DNA of 26,305 nt from positions 1 to 26,305 of the IMG/VR virus record IMGVR_UViG_3300023184_002390. One strand, given 5' to 3'. Shown here piece by piece: positions 14,311-21,766 of the stretch. The notes beneath the pieces were generated by a model, which made no database searches, was not told the DNA's origin, and saw only the letters and a list, made by a program, of their open reading frames with translations. The translations under genes and the position numbers were made by a program. Numbering within the stretch: position 1 is the first letter of the stretch; every line of letters starts with the position of its first letter. The DNA is from a virus.

Positions 14311-15467
14311 ACGATATATTATGCTCATTGCCCTGGATGCATCTTGCCACACATCCAGAAGGTAAATCTACCCTTTGTTGTATCAGTGATCATACTAATA
14401 ATATAAGTGCAGCAAGATCTAACGGTCAAGTTTTGAATTTAAATAAACATTCTGTAATAGAAATTGTTAATAGCGATTACTTTAAAAAAACAAGATTGGA
14501 GATGCTACAAGGTATTAAGCCCAACGCATGTTTAAGATGTTATCAAGAAGAAGATGCATCCGGTACTAGCAAACGGTTGTTAGAAAATAGTAGATTTACA
14601 GTTGAAGGTATTACAAACGAAGACGGTTCTATTATACCAAATTTAAAATTTATAGAACTTAGATTAGGCAACTTATGCAATGTTCGATGTAGAACATGTA
14701 ATCCGTATTCAAGCACTCAGTGGATACAAGAATACAAAAAATTAGAGCACGAGCTAAATTTTGTTACAAAATATAATCAACCATTAAACACTAGTTGGAC
14801 ACAAGATGATAACTTTTGGAACGATTTATTGAGTCACAGTAAGAATTTAGAACTTATATACATTAATGGGGGAGAACCTACATTAGTTGAAAAACATTGG
14901 AATTATTTAGAACGTCTAATTGATGCCGGATTGAACAGCAAGATTACGCTATGGTATAACATAAACATGACAAACTTACCCGATAAGTTAATCAACATAT
15001 GGAAACAATTTAAAAAAGTCGTTGTTCATGCTTCTATTGATGATATCGGCGAACGTAACACATATCTTAGAAAAGGTACAAAGTGGAGTGATGTAGAACA
15101 TAACCTATTAAAATTAAAGTCATTAACATGGATTGACACTCATATAACACAAACAGTTAGTTGGATGAATATATATTATGTAGATGAATTTAAAAAATAC
15201 TTCGACCACATGCAAATAAATACCCATATAAATTTAGTTTATGATCCAATATTTTTAAGTCCAAAAATTCTTTCTAACTCTATCAAGATTAAATTGTTTG
15301 AAAAACTGCAAAACTTTGATTGGTTACATCAATTAATCAAAGATGGTGAAGATATAGATAAATTTCAACAAGGGATTAGATATAATAATTGGTTAGATGA
15401 ATCAAGAAATGAAAATTTTGCTGATCATTTTAGTGAATGGCAAAAGATATTAAAAATATATTCGTAA
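14307..15467 (+). CDS. radical SAM enzyme 4, SPASM/twitch-like cysteines N-terminal
   Basis: This 386-aa protein is the shortest of the four. N-terminal cysteines are C6 ('LCSLPW'), C24 and C25 ('TLCCIS'), and C75 and C78 ('QGIKPNACLRCYQEED'). The core is C124-x3-C128-x2-C131 ('LCNVRCRTCN') with 'INGGEPTL'. All four proteins thus keep both cluster sites, so all should be active. It starts with an ATGA overlap and is followed after one base by a glycosyltransferase. This switch from radical chemistry to group transfer within one operon argues that both act on one product. Confidence 0.85.
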   Translation: MNDILCSLPWMHLATHPEGKSTLCCISDHTNNISAARSNGQVLNLNKHSVIEIVNSDYFKKTRLEMLQGIKPNACLRCYQEEDASGTSKRLLENSRFTVEGITNEDGSIIPNLKFIELRLGNLCNVRCRTCNPYSSTQWIQEYKKLEHELNFVTKYNQPLNTSWTQDDNFWNDLLSHSKNLELIYINGGEPTLVEKHWNYLERLIDAGLNSKITLWYNINMTNLPDKLINIWKQFKKVVVHASIDDIGERNTYLRKGTKWSDVEHNLLKLKSLTWIDTHITQTVSWMNIYYVDEFKKYFDHMQINTHINLVYDPIFLSPKILSNSIKIKLFEKLQNFDWLHQLIKDGEDIDKFQQGIRYNNWLDESRNENFADHFSEWQKILKIYS

Positions 15468-15468
15468 A

Positions 15469-16278
15469 ATGTTGAAGCCTAAAAAAATAACAATAGCCAT
15501 CATAACCTTTCATAGAGATTTTGGGTTATTATCAAATTTATTGCAATCGATTTATAAAAACTGGAATTCTAATGAAATAGATTCTATTAAAGTTGTGTTA
15601 AATGATAGTTCTATGTATTATGAAAAATTTAACGAAATAATAAAAAACAATACTAATCCTTTATTTCAAATAGACAAAGTATTTCATTACGAATTAGAAC
15701 CCCGATTACATACTTTAGATTGGTTTAGCCAACAAATGTTTAAATGTTTGGTATCAGATCTAATCGACACTGATTGGTTTTTAATACATGACTGTAAAGA
15801 TATCTATATAGATAAAGTTTCAATTAATGATTGTTTTGATGATCAGGGAAGAGCATTTATGCGTATTGATCATACTAGATTAACAAATAGTGGAGAAAAT
15901 AAAACGCATTGGGGCTTTGGACCATTTGCGTTTGCTCATTTAAATTCTTGCAATATTTTTGGTATTGATCCAAGTGATTATAATAACACGCATTTACCAC
16001 ATATCACTCCATTTTTTGTTAAAACATCTATGATGAAAAGCATGGTAGATGAACTGAAACAAAGTACATCTAGTTTAGGATCTAATTTTTTTCCGTTTTT
16101 ATTTTCCTTACAATTAAATGGACAAACGTTTGTTACTGAATTTTTATTATACAACGCATATTGTAGTTCTCAAAATAATTTAGCAGATTATATTGATTGG
16201 GAATATAATGATCGAAAATTTTTTAATAAAGTTGTTCATAATTTTGACGGAAGAAATTCAGATGGATCTAGAATATAA
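15469..16278 (+). CDS. DUF6492-like glycosyltransferase
   Basis: This is a 269-aa protein. 'KKITIAIITFHRDFGLLSNLLQSIYKNW' (4-32) is the first strand, loop and helix of a GT-A fold. 'DTDWFLIHDCKDIYI' stands where GT-A enzymes keep their metal-binding D-x-D; here the Asp pattern is 'HDCKD', as in the DUF6492 group of putative transferases. Later 'HLPHITPFFVKTSMM' would be the acceptor-side loop. It is expected to transfer a sugar from a nucleotide donor. It follows the radical SAM block by one base and overlaps the next gene by one base. Base composition here is strongly AT-rich, more so than the virion genes. Confidence 0.55.
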   Translation: MLKPKKITIAIITFHRDFGLLSNLLQSIYKNWNSNEIDSIKVVLNDSSMYYEKFNEIIKNNTNPLFQIDKVFHYELEPRLHTLDWFSQQMFKCLVSDLIDTDWFLIHDCKDIYIDKVSINDCFDDQGRAFMRIDHTRLTNSGENKTHWGFGPFAFAHLNSCNIFGIDPSDYNNTHLPHITPFFVKTSMMKSMVDELKQSTSSLGSNFFPFLFSLQLNGQTFVTEFLLYNAYCSSQNNLADYIDWEYNDRKFFNKVVHNFDGRNSDGSRI

Positions 16279-17732
16279 TGAAAAATAAAATAATACTAGC
16301 ATATGAAAAATATGATCCAATAACTGGATCTGGATGGAACCTTAATGGTAGAATAACTCCTAATACAACTACACAAATTATTGGACCTTCTTCAGCGTTC
16401 TATGATCACCTATATAAATTATTAATAGATTCTCAAAATAATTTAGGTATGCGTGATGATTCTAGAATTTTTGCTTATAGTGATAAGGTAACCTCAATTG
16501 TAATGCAGATGCAACTATCTGATATCACGGATCAAACTTATTTTTATCCTGTAGAAATTCGTTCAATTGATTTTTATCTTGATAACACAAGTCATATAGC
16601 AATTACTCCTAGAGTATTAGATGATATACGAAATGGTCAAGCATACTTATTAATTGTATATGATAATGAAGGTAATTTAGCATTTAGAAAAAATCAGTTA
16701 GATTTATTAATAAAACCATTAGAATTACCAAAGAACAGAGTTTATGTTATACATGGAGATTATGAATGCAATAATTTCAAAGATCAATTGTATTATTCTT
16801 ATAAGCCAGTGAATGGATATCCATGGTGGCTTGAATCTTTTAAGAACAATAACAATTATCTAACACCAATCACATATGTTCCTAACAAATTGTATATTAC
16901 ATATAATAGACGACCGAGAACACATCGCCTCTATTTAATTTCAATGTTAAAAGACAATAAGTTGTTAGAAGATGGTTTTGTGAGTTTTGGTAAAGTAGAT
17001 TTAACAGGTTTATATTTTAACGATATAAGTCAGGAAAACATAGAATTTTTAACAGCATTTGGTGGGAGAAGTATTGACAATATAGATTTAGATATTGAAG
17101 TTCCTGCTATACACATTGATTGGTTATCACATGCTAAATCTTTTTTGTCTTTAGTTTCTGAAACTTTAGTTTCTGATGAAACCAATTGTATATATTTCAG
17201 TGAGAAAATATATAAACCAATTGTAATAGGTCATCCTTTTTTATTGCTAGGCGGACATAAACAGTTAGCAAAACTTAGAGAATTTGGATTTAAAACATTT
17301 AACCAATGGTGGGATGAAGACTACGACAATATACACAATGTATTAGAAAGAATTAAATGCATAATTAACATATTAGTTGATCTAAAATCTAAACCAATAG
17401 AAGAATTAATTTTAATAAGAAAACAAATGCTGCCTACATTAGAGCACAACCAACAGGTTTATAGAGAATTAGTAGCAAACAATCCAGACAAACATAGTCG
17501 TCCTATCAGAGAAGTATTGGAATCGATATTAATACAAGACGGTAACTTATCCATAAGTAACAAAGTACAGGAAATTTATAATATGGAAATTAATACAAAC
17601 ACTAATAGTGCGTCTAAATTGACGTTGGAAGAACTTCTAGAAAGAGAAGAACAAAAAATGAACGAACAAAAAAACGACATGCAAAAACGCTTAGAAGAAC
17701 TAAGAAAACGTGATCCGTTTATATACAAATGA
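16278..17732 (+). CDS. GT-B glycosyltransferase-like (fucosyltransferase-type C-half)
   Basis: This is a 484-aa protein. The first 200 residues are unfamiliar. 'YNRRPRTHRLYLISMLKD' (209-226) and then 'SLVSETL...IYFSEKIYKPIVIGHPFLLLGGHKQLAKLREFGFKTF' (291-341) match the GDP-sugar binding half of alpha-1,3-fucosyltransferase-like (GT10-type) proteins, where 'E-K-x-x-x-x-x-x-G-x-P' contacts the donor. The last 40 residues ('LTLEELLEREEQKMNEQKNDMQKRLEELRKRD') form a highly charged coiled-coil helix that may bind a partner. It overlaps the DUF6492-like gene by 1 bp and the carbamoyltransferase gene by 4 bp. The donor could be a GDP- or other nucleotide sugar. Confidence 0.55.
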   Translation: MKNKIILAYEKYDPITGSGWNLNGRITPNTTTQIIGPSSAFYDHLYKLLIDSQNNLGMRDDSRIFAYSDKVTSIVMQMQLSDITDQTYFYPVEIRSIDFYLDNTSHIAITPRVLDDIRNGQAYLLIVYDNEGNLAFRKNQLDLLIKPLELPKNRVYVIHGDYECNNFKDQLYYSYKPVNGYPWWLESFKNNNNYLTPITYVPNKLYITYNRRPRTHRLYLISMLKDNKLLEDGFVSFGKVDLTGLYFNDISQENIEFLTAFGGRSIDNIDLDIEVPAIHIDWLSHAKSFLSLVSETLVSDETNCIYFSEKIYKPIVIGHPFLLLGGHKQLAKLREFGFKTFNQWWDEDYDNIHNVLERIKCIINILVDLKSKPIEELILIRKQMLPTLEHNQQVYRELVANNPDKHSRPIREVLESILIQDGNLSISNKVQEIYNMEINTNTNSASKLTLEELLEREEQKMNEQKNDMQKRLEELRKRDPFIYK

Positions 17733-18673
17733 TACGTTGGGGAATTAATGCTCTTAATCACGGTAGCAGTGTAGCCGTGTTTAACGATGATAATCTTAAC
17801 TTGTTTGAATTTGCCAAACAAGATACCCTGCCACAAGAATTGTTAGGAAAAGCATTAGACATGGGATGGCCTGATCATATCTTTTGGTACGAACGTCCTT
17901 GGGTTAAAAAAGCAAGGCAATTATATGCAGGACAATATTCACTGGCAATGGATTTAGATGAATTGCCAAGTCGGTATCTTAACAAATACTCATTGGGAGA
18001 TGTTCCAATAACATATACTCCCCATCACGGAAGTCATGCAGCCGCTGGATACTATTCAAGTCCATTTAATCACTGTGCTATTGTAGTACTCGATGCAATC
18101 GGCGAGTTTGAATGTGCCACTATATGGGAAGGCAAACACGGTAAGATGCGTAAGGTATGGAGTCGTAGTTATCCTAACAGTTTAGGATTGTTTTATAGCG
18201 CCTTTACTAAATTAATAGGATTAGAACCAATAAAGGAAGAATATTTACTTCAACAGATGTCAATACAAGGCGACCCTAAACGATATTATCACGATGTTAA
18301 ACGTTATGTTAATTTTATTGTTAGACTCACTAGTAATTTACACAAAGGAGTAACAGATTGGCCTTATACAATTGATACTCAACAAGATAAGAATGATATT
18401 GCTGCGGCAGTACAATTAGTATTTGAGAATCAAGTGTCGGCTGTTATGCTTAAAGCTAGACAATTAATTGATACTGATTGTTTGGTGTATATGGGAGGTT
18501 GTGCCATGAATAGCAAATCAAATGAGTATGAAGTAAAGGCATGGAAACATGTTTGGAGTTTGCCTAATCCTGGAGATCCAAGCAGTGCTATTGGTGCAGT
18601 ATTATATCACACAAAAAATCGTAATTGGAATTATAATTTAGGTACCGTTAAACATATTACAATTAATGTATGA
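17729..18673 (+). CDS. carbamoyltransferase, NodU/CmcH N-terminal domain only
   Basis: This 314-aa protein matches the N-terminal (ASKHA, Kae1-like) domain of NodU/CmcH carbamoyltransferases: 'GINALNHGSSVAVF' (5-18), 'YTPHHGSHAAAGYYSSPF' (96-113) with the paired metal-binding His residues, 'VLDAIGEFECATIW', 'SLGLFYSAFTKLIGL' and 'YMGGCAMNSKSN' for the nucleotide site, then 'PNPGDPSSAIGAVLYH'. Full enzymes are about 550-600 aa with a C-terminal domain that makes carbamoyl-adenylate from carbamoyl phosphate; this one ends after the first domain. It may use a host domain in trans or a different chemistry, or only bind. Sugar O-carbamoylation is the likely reaction by family. It has ATGA overlaps on both sides. 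Confidence 0.8.
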   Translation: MIRWGINALNHGSSVAVFNDDNLNLFEFAKQDTLPQELLGKALDMGWPDHIFWYERPWVKKARQLYAGQYSLAMDLDELPSRYLNKYSLGDVPITYTPHHGSHAAAGYYSSPFNHCAIVVLDAIGEFECATIWEGKHGKMRKVWSRSYPNSLGLFYSAFTKLIGLEPIKEEYLLQQMSIQGDPKRYYHDVKRYVNFIVRLTSNLHKGVTDWPYTIDTQQDKNDIAAAVQLVFENQVSAVMLKARQLIDTDCLVYMGGCAMNSKSNEYEVKAWKHVWSLPNPGDPSSAIGAVLYHTKNRNWNYNLGTVKHITINV

Positions 18674-19218
18674 TAAACAAGGATGCTTTCAGTAGCGGGC
18701 AAGTTGGTAGCAAAATTTGGCTCTGCGAACAATTGGAACTATTATTTGATAATATAGATACTATATGGATATATGGCGGTTGGTATGGAATTACATCATT
18801 CTTGTTAAAGTCTAGAAATAATATAAACATATCAACTATAAGAAGTTATGATATGGATCCTAGTTGTGAAGCAATAGCTGATATGATCAATGAAAATTGG
18901 GTGTATAATGATTGGCAATTTAAAGCGCATACTGCTGATTGTTCTACACTAATACCTACTGTGGGTAATCCTGATCTAATAATCAATACCAGCACTGAAC
19001 ATTTTGATACAATGGATTGGTGGGATAATATTCCCAAAGGCTCCTATGTTGCATTGCAAGGTAACAATATGCCACATGATGATCATGTTATACATTCAAG
19101 GTCGCTATCTGAGTTCTGTGAATCATATCCCTTAGACAATATTTTATACAAGGGCAAATTGGATTTTAATTATCCAACCTGGAATTTTACTAGATTTATG
19201 CAAATTGGTACAAAGTAA
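18670..19218 (+). CDS. class I SAM-dependent methyltransferase-like
   Basis: This is a 182-aa protein. 'DTIWIYGGWYGITSFLL' (30-46) is motif I of a Rossmann methyltransferase with Gly-Gly-x-x-Gly in place of the common GxGxG. 'IRSYDMDPSCEAIA' (57-70) gives the acidic residues (D61, D63) that bind the SAM ribose. 'PDLIINTSTEHF' (101-112) is the motif IV region. It is short, with no separate substrate domain. Phage cassettes of this type often O-methylate a sugar. Methylation, carbamoylation and sulfation genes lie next to each other, which strengthens a glycan-tailoring reading. It is coupled to its neighbours by 4-bp and 1-bp overlaps. Confidence 0.65.
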   Translation: MINKDAFSSGQVGSKIWLCEQLELLFDNIDTIWIYGGWYGITSFLLKSRNNINISTIRSYDMDPSCEAIADMINENWVYNDWQFKAHTADCSTLIPTVGNPDLIINTSTEHFDTMDWWDNIPKGSYVALQGNNMPHDDHVIHSRSLSEFCESYPLDNILYKGKLDFNYPTWNFTRFMQIGTK

Positions 19219-19844
19219 TGATCATATCAGATAATGATAAATGGCTAGTATTAAGTGCAACACGAACAGGTAGCACACTTATAGTAGATTTTATAAGAAG
19301 TGTATATGAGTGCAATTTAAAAACCATACACTTCATACCTCATGGCATGCATGATCGTGACGAGTATTTTGTAAAACATTCACATGATTTAAAAGATTAT
19401 TTTCTTTTTAAAGACGATCCTTTAATTAAAATTGTAATCAGTACAAGAGACATAATTGAAAGCAGTTTGAGTTGGTGCATAGCCAAAAGACATAAAATTT
19501 TTTATCATTATGATAAAAGTCATAAACCAACTATGGAACCATTTGTATTAGATCCTAATGAACTTTTATATACTTATTCTAAATTAAAAGAATTCTACAT
19601 TGGGATAACAGATATTGATAATCATTTTATTATTGACTATGACAACTTTAGAGATGATCCTAAAAATTTGTTTAGATTATTAGATTTAGAAAAATACGCT
19701 AACTCAACGCAATTAAAATTACCCATAAAAAATGACCCATATCACATTTTTATAAAAAACTGGAACGAGATAGATAAATTATCAAATACATTAAAAAACA
19801 ACAAACCATTTTTGGTTAAAGACAGATTGACAACATTATATTAA
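19218..19844 (+). CDS. sulfotransferase-like protein
   Basis: This is a 208-aa protein. 'WLVLSATRTGSTLI' (9-22) is the P-loop-like 5'-phosphosulfate-binding loop of PAPS-dependent sulfotransferases. 'KIVISTRDIIESSLSW' (71-86) is the 3'-phosphate-binding segment with R77 and S83. The C-terminal third has 'HFIIDYDNFRDDPKNLFRLLDL', a typical family end. The donor is expected to be host-made PAPS. It is the last gene of the operon, and the promoter of the lysis genes begins inside its final codons. Sulfated groups would add negative charge to a glycan or protein surface. A related P-loop enzyme without sulfotransferase activity is less likely. Confidence 0.65.
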   Translation: MIISDNDKWLVLSATRTGSTLIVDFIRSVYECNLKTIHFIPHGMHDRDEYFVKHSHDLKDYFLFKDDPLIKIVISTRDIIESSLSWCIAKRHKIFYHYDKSHKPTMEPFVLDPNELLYTYSKLKEFYIGITDIDNHFIIDYDNFRDDPKNLFRLLDLEKYANSTQLKLPIKNDPYHIFIKNWNEIDKLSNTLKNNKPFLVKDRLTTLY

Positions 19845-19855
19845 TAGTTTATAAT
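19827..19855 (+). promoter_or_regulatory. consensus sigma70 promoter for the lysis genes (P7)
   Basis: TTGACA (19827-19832), 17 nt and TATAAT (19850-19855). The -35 lies within the end of the sulfotransferase gene. Confidence 0.75.
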
Positions 19856-19890
19856 AGTAAATTATTGATAACTACTTAACCGCTAACGAA

Positions 19891-19898
19891 AAGGAGGT
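19891..19898 (+). promoter_or_regulatory. very strong ribosome-binding site
   Basis: AAGGAGGT lies 4 nt before the ATG at 19903. It is the longest anti-Shine-Dalgarno match I noticed in the window and contrasts with the SD-less late genes. Confidence 0.8.
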
Positions 19899-19902
19899 CT
19901 TT

Positions 19903-20469
19903 ATGACTACTATTGCGCTAGATAGGGAACAGACTGGTACATCGGCTGCTAAGATTCTTAACATTACACTAATGATAATGGCATTGCTCGGTAGTATAAT
20001 GCTGCTAAATTGGGCAGTAACAGATAAATTTTCCCGTGTAGGAGTAACCACAACAGCACAGGTTACTGCTGAAATGCGAGAACGACAATTAGGTTGTCTT
20101 GCTAAAAATATATATCACGAAGCAGGCAGTGAGCCATTTGAAGGCAAAGTCGCTGTGGCTCAGGTGACCATGAACCGTGTTGCAAGCAGTCAATTTCCTG
20201 GAGATGTTTGCAAGGTAATTTACCAAAAGAATATGTTCTACGAACGAGTAGTATGTCAATTCTCATGGGTATGCGATAGGGAAGTAGCATTCAGACCTAC
20301 TAATCGAGCTAATTATAATGAAAGTATGATTGCTGCTCAAAAAGTTCTACTAGAAGACTTCCGTCTGCCTAGTTTGAAGAATGCTTTATACTATCATGCG
20401 GATTATGTTAATCCCGGTTGGAAGAAAGAGCAAGTGGCTAAAATTGGACATCATATTTTTTATAAGTAA
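19903..20469 (+). CDS. membrane-anchored SleB-type cell-wall hydrolase (endolysin)
   Basis: This is a 188-aa protein. Residues 18-39 form one hydrophobic helix (ILNITLMIMALLGSIMLLNW), a signal anchor that would place the rest in the periplasm. From residue 65 it matches the Hydrolase_2/SleB family: 'CLAKNIYHEAGSEPFEGKVAVAQVTMNRV' with the catalytic Glu at E73, then 'CQFSW', and a C-terminal 'YYHADYVNPGW'. It cuts peptidoglycan glycan strands (SleB lytic-transglycosylase activity by family). A small hydrophobic protein follows 9 bases after the stop. The anchor suggests a SAR-type endolysin, released or activated at lysis. The strong ribosome site and own promoter imply high expression. Confidence 0.85.
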   Translation: MTTIALDREQTGTSAAKILNITLMIMALLGSIMLLNWAVTDKFSRVGVTTTAQVTAEMRERQLGCLAKNIYHEAGSEPFEGKVAVAQVTMNRVASSQFPGDVCKVIYQKNMFYERVVCQFSWVCDREVAFRPTNRANYNESMIAAQKVLLEDFRLPSLKNALYYHADYVNPGWKKEQVAKIGHHIFYK

Positions 20470-20478
20470 GGAAACAAA

Positions 20479-20805
20479 ATGAGATCAGCATTTTTGAACA
20501 TGGTCGGACATATCCCTGGCAATATCTACGTTTTTCTACGTGATCATTTGGGTAGAATAAGTGCTCATACACTAGGGTGGATAACTATCATTTTATTGCA
20601 TTTTGCTAGTATTCCTACACTGTTGGCTGTACTAATGGCTCAAAGCGATAAGTTACCACCTGTGGATCTAATGGTATTTGTGTGGGCGGGCCTGCTTACA
20701 TTGTTCTTCAAGAGTTTGATTGAACGTAACTTCTTGTATATTGCTACAATATGTATGGGATTTGCTGCTCAAACATTGATTATGGGATTGATTCTTTTTA
20801 AGTAA
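20479..20805 (+). CDS. small membrane protein, possible holin
   Basis: This is a 108-aa protein with three predicted membrane helices (about residues 31-53, 62-79 and 84-106) and a short basic-to-neutral N-terminus (MRSAFLNMVGHIPGN). Size, helix count and position directly behind a membrane-anchored cell-wall hydrolase fit a class I holin. No holin family signature is recognisable by eye, so this is inferred from context. A 9-base gap and GGAAACA ribosome site suggest cotranscription with the hydrolase. A late-promoter box for the next gene overlaps its stop codon. Confidence 0.6.
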   Translation: MRSAFLNMVGHIPGNIYVFLRDHLGRISAHTLGWITIILLHFASIPTLLAVLMAQSDKLPPVDLMVFVWAGLLTLFFKSLIERNFLYIATICMGFAAQTLIMGLILFK

Positions 20806-20811
20806 TAAATA
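20805..20811 (+). promoter_or_regulatory. T4-type late promoter box (ATAAATA)
   Basis: ATAAATA lies 4 nt before the ATG at 20816. There is no Shine-Dalgarno sequence. It could drive the small basic gene plus iscU and erpA. Confidence 0.55.
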
Positions 20812-20815
20812 CTTG

Positions 20816-21061
20816 ATGCGAATCTTAGAACTTCTTACCGAAATAGCAGCACCTACTGCTAGTCAATGCTCAATTGGACGCTCACGTTTGAGCAATGTAC
20901 GTTATTCACAATGCGTAAGTCATGGGTTATTAAAACATGACACTGATCATACAGCAGGTACAGGTAAGCAAGGTAAAGCCGGCTCCGGTGTTAAACTTAA
21001 AGGGCGTAAATCCAAAAGTACTATTCATGGTGGCCCGGTTAAAGATTACGATGGAAAATAA
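20816..21061 (+). CDS. small basic Gly/Lys-rich phage protein, 81 aa
   Basis: I take the ATG at 20816 rather than the TTG one codon earlier. The 81 residues split in two: a short helical start 'MRILELLTEIAAPTASQ' and a long polar, Gly/Lys/Ser-rich part (for example 'AGTGKQGKAGSGVKLKGRKSKST') with Cys at 18 and 33. The 'MxxLELLTE' opening recurs, as I recall, in small proteins of T4-like aquatic phages. The leader-plus-flexible-core look might fit a DNA-binding, virion-internal or modified peptide. Nothing identifies it. It sits 2 bases ahead of iscU and behind a late box. Confidence 0.6.
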   Translation: MRILELLTEIAAPTASQCSIGRSRLSNVRYSQCVSHGLLKHDTDHTAGTGKQGKAGSGVKLKGRKSKSTIHGGPVKDYDGK

Positions 21062-21063
21062 TA

Positions 21064-21450
21064 ATGAGTTATTCTAACACTGTACTTGATCATTATGAAA
21101 ATCCTAGAAATGTAGGATCGTTTGGTAAAGATGAGGATAATATAGGAACAGGTATGGTTGGTGCCCCTGCGTGTGGGGATGTAATGAAACTTCAAATTAA
21201 AGTAAATAATTGTGGAGTTATCGAAGATGCAAGATTTAAAACGTATGGTTGCGGAAGCGCGATTGCTTCGAGTTCGCTTGTTACTGAATGGATCAAAGGA
21301 CGGACACTTGAGCAAGCGGAGCAGATTAAAAATAGCGAAATTGCTAATGAACTTGCCCTCCCCCCAGTTAAAATTCATTGTTCAATACTTGCGGAAGACG
21401 CAATCAAAGCGGCAGTAAAAGATTACAGAGAACATTATGGATCAAATTGA
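21064..21450 (+). CDS. iscU: IscU Fe-S cluster scaffold protein
   Basis: The 128-aa protein is the same length as bacterial IscU and nearly collinear with the Escherichia coli protein as I remember it: '[12 protein letters not shown]', '[19 protein letters not shown]' (C37, D39), '[21 protein letters not shown]' (C63) and '[19 protein letters not shown]' (H105, C106). The three cluster cysteines and the LPPVK site for HscA are all present, so it should be functional and use host IscS/HscA. It is not the shorter SufU or the NifU form. It lies 2 bases after the previous gene, and erpA overlaps it by 14 bp. In a phage its likely job is to help assemble clusters for the four radical SAM proteins (inference). 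Confidence 0.95.
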   Translation: MSYSNTVLDHYENPRNVGSFGKDEDNIGTGMVGAPACGDVMKLQIKVNNCGVIEDARFKTYGCGSAIASSSLVTEWIKGRTLEQAEQIKNSEIANELALPPVKIHCSILAEDAIKAAVKDYREHYGSN

Positions 21451-21766
21451 AATCACTAATTCTGCAATACTTAAAATTGCAGACATACTTGCTGAAGAAA
21501 ATAATCCACAAGTAATGCTAAGAACATTTGTACAAGGTGGAGGATGTAGTGGATTTAACTATGGTTTCACTCTTGACGAAGAACAAAATGAAGATGACTT
21601 TGTAATTAAGAAACCTGGAATGACAGTGGTAATAGATGCTATGAGTATGCAATACCTACAAGGTGCTACAATAGATTACAAAGAAGAACTTATGGGATCA
21701 AATTTTGTAATTAAAAATCCTAATGCTCAAAGCACTTGCGGATGTGGATCTAGTTTTTCTGTTTAA
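21437..21766 (+). CDS. erpA: ErpA-type A-type Fe-S carrier protein
   Basis: This 109-aa protein belongs to the HesB/IscA/ErpA family. '[17 protein letters not shown]' carries the first cluster cysteine, and '[14 protein letters not shown]' the C-G-C pair at the end, so all three ligands are kept. '[15 protein letters not shown]' is closer to ErpA than to IscA. It passes [2Fe-2S]/[4Fe-4S] clusters to target enzymes. It overlaps iscU by 14 bp in another frame, so the two are coupled and made together. Its 3' end overlaps a convergent gene by 4 bp. Confidence 0.9.
   Translation: MDQIEITNSAILKIADILAEENNPQVMLRTFVQGGGCSGFNYGFTLDEEQNEDDFVIKKPGMTVVIDAMSMQYLQGATIDYKEELMGSNFVIKNPNAQSTCGCGSSFSV

Noticed and set aside
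17070-17110. TTGACA at about 17074 as an internal promoter
   Set aside because: No TATAAT-like hexamer stands 16-18 nt downstream, and it lies within coding sequence.
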